Assembly: GCA_016296285.1 (NCBI GenBank)
Contig: JAEDJP010000010.1
Span: 1-22,255, forward strand
DNA: 22,255 nt
DNA from: Bacilli bacterium
GTDB lineage: Bacteria > Bacillota_I > Bacilli_A > RFN20 > CAG-826
Direction of reading: 5' to 3'
The notes under the pieces are model-generated. The model was not told where the DNA came from. It was given only the letters and a program-made list of their open reading frames with translations, and ran no database searches. Shown piece by piece: positions 19,321-22,255 of this stretch. Each line of letters begins with the position of its first letter. Positions within the stretch are counted from its first letter, which is position 1. The position numbers and the translations under genes are program-made.

Positions 19321-19707
19321 TTACTTGCCTGAGCCTTTTTCCGCCTCTTTGAGCGCGTTTAGGTCGTGGGTTAAGGATTTTATCCGTTTGGTCCTTAAAA
19401 CCATTTGGACGGAGCCTAAAACAAGCAAGACAAGGGAAGCGGCGCCCGTGATGAGGCAAGCGATGAATTCCATGCTTTTAGGGGCAAAACGCTTCTGACC
19501 GATGGAATTGTATTTGAAGGAAATGAAAAGGAAGATGAGGGAAATCACGAGGAGGATCCCACCGAGCACGAGATGGGAGGCGCTATAGGTTTTCGCGACC
19601 TTGGTTTCGTGGATTTTGGTGCAGAGCCGTTCCTTTTCCAAACGGAAAGAAGGGGAGGATCGCTCCCCTTCTTGGCGTTGGCTGTTTTGAAGATTTTCCT
19701 CTTCCAT
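19321..19707 (-). CDS. Small two-TM protein in the ABC transporter unit, unknown function
   Basis: This 128-residue protein is not recognised. Residues 1-45 are polar and charged (MEEENLQNSQRQ start), followed by two membrane segments at about 46-67 and 82-106 joined by a short loop, and a charged C-terminal helix of about 20 residues. The ATG at 19707 starts 7 nt after the stop of the solute-binding protein gene, with AAGG directly upstream and no normally spaced RBS, so translation is probably coupled. The frame extends to an ATG at 19779 inside the upstream gene, but the shorter form fits the gene boundary. It could be an accessory membrane protein of the transporter or a co-transcribed hitchhiker; nothing in the sequence decides this. 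Confidence 0.65.
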   Translation of the reverse strand: MEEENLQNSQRQEGERSSPSFRLEKERLCTKIHETKVAKTYSASHLVLGGILLVISLIFLFISFKYNSIGQKRFAPKSMEFIACLITGAASLVLLVLGSVQMVLRTKRIKSLTHDLNALKEAEKGSGK

Positions 19708-19714
19708 CCTTCGA

Positions 19715-21226
19715 TTAGGCGAGAATCGTGTTCTTCGCGCTCGCGAACTGGGCATCGACCATGGAGCGGATGTCAGCATCGCTCGTGGTGGCCACGTCGT
19801 TGAAGAGGTTGCGGAGGATGCCGGAAACCGCGGAACGGACCTTGCCGGAGAGTTCGTTGACCGGGGACATGAAGTATTCGCGGGAAGCGGTGATATCGTC
19901 GTTCAAAACGAGAATGTCGCCGAGATACGCGGACTTCTTGTCGGCGTAAGCGGTCTCGAAGGTGACGGTCTTGCCGGCGTCTTCGACGGCCTTCTTGATG
20001 CCTTCGACTTCCGCGGAGCTCTTGCGGGACGGGAAGTAATAGGTCTCAAGGGCGAGGCGAGCGGTGTTTTCCTTCGCGGTCAAGAAATCATAGAACTTGA
20101 GGGCGCCTTCGAGTTCCTTGGGATTCGCGTGGTTGAAGAACGCGATGCTCGGGCCCTGGGAAAGGGTGCGATAAGCAGAGGAAGCATCCCACTTCGGAAC
20201 CTTGGTGAAGCCGATGGAATAGCCATCCGCGGCGTCCCAGGGGGCGTTCGCGGTGGAGGTGATCATGACAAACGATTTGCCGGCGCCGACGAAGGTGGAC
20301 GGATATTCGTGGCTGTATTCGTTGCGCATCGGAAGCTGATCCGCGGTGGCGAAGAGGCCGTCGTTGGACCATTTCTTGAGCTGGACGCAGATGTCCTTCA
20401 CGCGCTGATCATCGAGGAAGACGGCGGATTGGGCCGGGGACTTCGAGACATCGAGGAAGGGGATGCCGGCGGATTCGAGAACCGTGACGAAGAGGTTCAT
20501 CGCGGATTCATAGATGACGGGGACGGCTTTGTAGTAGCCATCTTCCCCGCGACCCCACTCGATGGAGGGGTAATCGGTCTTGATTTGGCTCGCGAGAGTC
20601 ATCATCTCGGCGAAGGTCGTCGGGACGCTATAGGCTTGCTTCTCGGCGCGAGCTTTCGGGGCGGGATAGCCGTTTTCGATGGCGGCGCCAGGAACGGCAT
20701 CGCCGACGGCGGCGAAGGCCTCGACGTTGTATTGGAGGGTTTCGCCGGATTTGGAATAAGGAAGAGAGTAGTAAGCGGCGTTGTTGTATTGCTGCTTTTC
20801 GACCTTGAGGTAATCTTGGTTGAAATCAGCGTCAGCTTCCATGGCGACGCCGTGGGAAGTGACATCGGCAACGGCCTCTGGGGCCGCTTTGCGCCACGCG
20901 GCGACATAGGTGCCATAGGTGGTGACCATCGTCGGGGTGTTGCCGCCGGTCAACGCATCGGAAACCGCGCTGGCCGCGCCATTGTAGTCGTTGCTATAGG
21001 AGCCTTTGGAGGTAACCTTCACTTTGATGCTCGGATTCGCTTCCGTGAAAGCGGTGGCCATTTCGCTGCAGTAGGCATAGATGTTGTTGCCCGTGGTGTC
21101 AGAACCGCAGGGAACCCACCATTCAACCTCAACGTCCTCGTTCACGGGGGTGTCATTGCCGCAAGCGGACAAACCCACGATGCCAAGCAACGCCAAGACC
21201 AACGCTTTGGTTTTCGTTTGCTTCAT
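19715..21226 (-). CDS. ABC transporter solute-binding lipoprotein, carbohydrate type
   Basis: This 503-residue protein begins with a lipoprotein signal peptide whose lipobox LSAC places the lipidated Cys at 22, followed by a short polar linker. The mature part resembles family 1 (UgpB/MalE-like) extracellular binding proteins: VEWWVPCGSD near 34-43, a helix with FTEANPSIKVKV, a GGNTPTMVTTYGTYVAAW segment, an AGKSFVMITSTA hinge-region strand in the middle, and a C-terminal domain with LKFYDFLTAKENTARLA and FPSRKSS. It would capture a sugar, sugar-alcohol phosphate or similar solute for the permease upstream. The exact ligand cannot be read from the sequence. AAGGAG (21238-21243, minus strand) precedes the ATG. 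A TATAAT promoter and cre-like sites lie upstream, so carbon-catabolite control is likely. The ATPase is not in the window. Confidence 0.9.
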   Translation of the reverse strand: MKQTKTKALVLALLGIVGLSACGNDTPVNEDVEVEWWVPCGSDTTGNNIYAYCSEMATAFTEANPSIKVKVTSKGSYSNDYNGAASAVSDALTGGNTPTMVTTYGTYVAAWRKAAPEAVADVTSHGVAMEADADFNQDYLKVEKQQYNNAAYYSLPYSKSGETLQYNVEAFAAVGDAVPGAAIENGYPAPKARAEKQAYSVPTTFAEMMTLASQIKTDYPSIEWGRGEDGYYKAVPVIYESAMNLFVTVLESAGIPFLDVSKSPAQSAVFLDDQRVKDICVQLKKWSNDGLFATADQLPMRNEYSHEYPSTFVGAGKSFVMITSTANAPWDAADGYSIGFTKVPKWDASSAYRTLSQGPSIAFFNHANPKELEGALKFYDFLTAKENTARLALETYYFPSRKSSAEVEGIKKAVEDAGKTVTFETAYADKKSAYLGDILVLNDDITASREYFMSPVNELSGKVRSAVSGILRNLFNDVATTSDADIRSMVDAQFASAKNTILA

Positions 21227-21271
21227 TTTCTTTGTCTCTCCTTTATGAATGCTCGTTTTGAGACGAAAAAC

Positions 21272-21277
21272 ATTATA
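21272..21277 (-). promoter_or_regulatory. -10 box of the solute-binding protein gene
   Basis: A perfect TATAAT on the minus strand lies about 45 nt before the ATG. The -35 is poor (GTGGAT or a neighbouring hexamer at 16-17 nt), which suggests activator dependence or a weak promoter. It would let the binding protein be made separately from the permease. Confidence 0.6.
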
Positions 21278-21287
21278 AACGCTTTCG
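21274..21287 (-). promoter_or_regulatory. Cre-like operator overlapping the -10 box
   Basis: On the minus strand CGAAAGCGTTTATA matches the 14-position core of the Bacillus cre consensus (TGNAARCGNWWWCA) at 12 positions. It overlaps the TATAAT, so a CcpA or other LacI-family repressor bound here would block transcription. Confidence 0.45.
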
Positions 21288-21343
21288 AAAAAAATCCACT
21301 ATGAAAGCGGTATCGATTTACCTAACGGTAACAAAGCGGATTT
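21288..21343 (-). terminator. Possible terminator between permease and binding protein genes
   Basis: On the minus strand AAATCCGCT (21343-21335) pairs with AGTGGATTT (21300-21292), nine pairs with one G-T, followed by further Ts to 21288. The 34-nt loop holds a second hairpin, TTACC-GTTA-GGTAA (21331-21318). The branched shape is less typical than the other terminators here, so the call is tentative. Confidence 0.4.
21301..21315 (+). promoter_or_regulatory. Cre-like operator upstream of the transporter promoter
   Basis: ATGAAAGCGGTATCG matches the cre consensus WTGNAARCGNWWWCA at 14 of 15 positions (last A is G). With the site at 21274-21287 it forms an inverted repeat, CGCTTTC...GAAAGCG with 16 nt between arms, flanking the -35 region. 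This suggests catabolite or substrate control through a LacI/CcpA-type regulator. Confidence 0.5.
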
Positions 21344-21345
21344 CG

Positions 21346-22255
21346 TTAGCCTTTAATGCCCGCTTTGCTCGTGCCCGACATGATGAATTTTCGGAAAACG
21401 ATGAAAAGGATGAGAAGCGGCACGACCGTGAGGACCGAAGCCGTCATTTGCCATGGGAGCATCGTGACCCAATTGCCCGTTTCGTCTTGGACGGTCAAGA
21501 CGCCGGTGCGAATGATGACGGAAATGACTTGGTATTCCGATTTGGAAACCGCGCGGCTTGGCCAAACGTAGGAATTCCAGGAGCCGATGAAGGAAAGAAT
21601 CGCGATCGTGATAAGGGTCGGGCTCGAGAGGGGGACCATGACTTTCCACAAGAACTGCCAGTCGCTTTTCCCGTCGACTTTCGCCGCGAGATACAGCTCT
21701 TCGGGGATTTGCTTGAAGTTCTGGCGGAGGAGATAGATGTAGAAGGAAGAGGCGATGAGGGGGAGGATCATGACGAGCAACGCCTGCCAATAGGTTTGGT
21801 TCTTGCCGATGAGATGCATGTTCGCCATCGTGGTGTAATTCGCGATCGCGAGCAATTCCCCCGGGACCATCATGGTGGCCAAGAAGAGAAGGAACAGGAC
21901 ATCCCGTCCGCGGAAACGGAGCCGAGCGAAAGCGAAAGAGGCGAGAACGGTGGTCAGCAATTGGAGGATGGTCGTAGCAATCGCGACGATAAGGGTCGTC
22001 CCAACGTGCTCCATGAATTGCAAACGCGTGAAGGTGTTCGTGTAGTTGTAGATGGCGTTTTCCCAGGCGCTAGAAAGGGCGGGGAGCCACGCTCCGCTAT
22101 TGGCCTCCTGTTGGGTCATGAAGGACGCGGCGATCATGTAATAGAAGGGGAAGAGAACGACGATCGCCATGAGAATGAGAAAGGCATAGACGAAGAAAAG
22201 GCCAACCCCCTTCCGGATTTTCTGGTTGCGTTCCACGGTCTTGGAGAGCTTTTCT
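21346..22255 (-). CDS. Carbohydrate ABC transporter permease (UgpE/MalG type), 5' end cut
   Basis: This is the inner-membrane permease of a CUT1-type sugar importer, about 296 residues from an in-window GTG at 22236. The frame stays open to the window edge, the codons before the GTG read EKLSKT, and there is no RBS at the GTG, so the real start probably lies outside. It shows about six membrane segments (first at about 12-38 from the GTG), a large external loop after the first, and the EAA loop E180-LYLAAKVDG-x8-W-x3-MVPL (180-203) that docks the ATPase. The C-terminal IVFRKFIMSGTSKAGIKG is the usual ending for this family. It is followed on the minus strand by the solute-binding protein, and its partner permease is presumably farther upstream, outside the window. 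Confidence 0.92.
   Translation of the reverse strand, partial: EKLSKTVERNQKIRKGVGLFFVYAFLILMAIVVLFPFYYMIAASFMTQQEANSGAWLPALSSAWENAIYNYTNTFTRLQFMEHVGTTLIVAIATTILQLLTTVLASFAFARLRFRGRDVLFLLFLATMMVPGELLAIANYTTMANMHLIGKNQTYWQALLVMILPLIASSFYIYLLRQNFKQIPEELYLAAKVDGKSDWQFLWKVMVPLSSPTLITIAILSFIGSWNSYVWPSRAVSKSEYQVISVIIRTGVLTVQDETGNWVTMLPWQMTASVLTVVPLLILFIVFRKFIMSGTSKAGIKG

Noticed and set aside
20129..21304. A 391-codon plus-strand open frame opposite the solute-binding protein gene.
   Set aside because: The minus-strand frame has a lipobox, RBS, promoter and family motifs; the plus-strand frame has none and is a codon-bias shadow.

Overview
The window is GC-rich bacterial DNA (by eye in the high 50s % GC) carrying a core transcription/translation block followed by accessory genes. 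Several signs point to a Bacillota/Bacilli-type or Mollicutes-related lineage, probably uncultured. The order rplJ-rplL-methyltransferase-rpoB-rpoC matches Bacillus, where ybxB lies between rplL and rpoB. S12 is of the longer low-GC Gram-positive type. The rifampicin pocket of RpoB has Asn instead of His at the E. coli 526 position, as reported for Mollicutes. UGA is a stop codon: tuf ends in TGA exactly at the conserved EF-Tu C-terminus, so the Mycoplasma UGA=Trp code is not used. I cannot place it more precisely.

Layout: (1) 1-9545, plus strand: the end of rplJ, rplL, a small terminator or attenuator hairpin, an RsmC-like methyltransferase, rpoB and rpoC, closed by a strong terminator. (2) 9560-11999, plus strand: a two-gene insertion between rpoBC and the str operon. 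It holds a lipoprotein of M6 peptidase type whose HExxH motif reads HGVGH, and 3 nt later an EFR1-type flavodoxin/ferredoxin protein. (3) 12036-16530, plus strand: the str operon (promoter, structured leader, rpsL, rpsG, fusA), then tuf with its own promoter and terminator. (4) 16566-19271, plus strand: two single genes, a six-TM GGDEF diguanylate cyclase and an RDD-family membrane protein with a large external insertion and an acidic tail, separated by a terminator. (5) 19276-22255, minus strand: a carbohydrate ABC transporter segment, in transcription order a UgpE/MalG-type permease (cut by the window edge), a lipoprotein solute-binding protein with its own promoter and catabolite-type operators, and a small two-TM protein.

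Genes of blocks 1, 3 and 4 are separated by recognisable intrinsic terminators. Translation and transcription genes have strong Shine-Dalgarno sequences. The first genes of the accessory plus-strand units have none and have a -10-like hexamer almost against the start codon, suggesting leaderless mRNAs.

The most notable feature is inside RpoB. A ~63-residue beta-rich module just before the catalytic half of the subunit is present three times in tandem, in exact 63-residue register, where E. coli and Bacillus have one. The other points worth a second look are the degenerate M6 protein, the str leader structure, and the cre-like sites around the sugar transporter promoter. I found no CRISPR array, tRNA, rRNA or insertion sequence.
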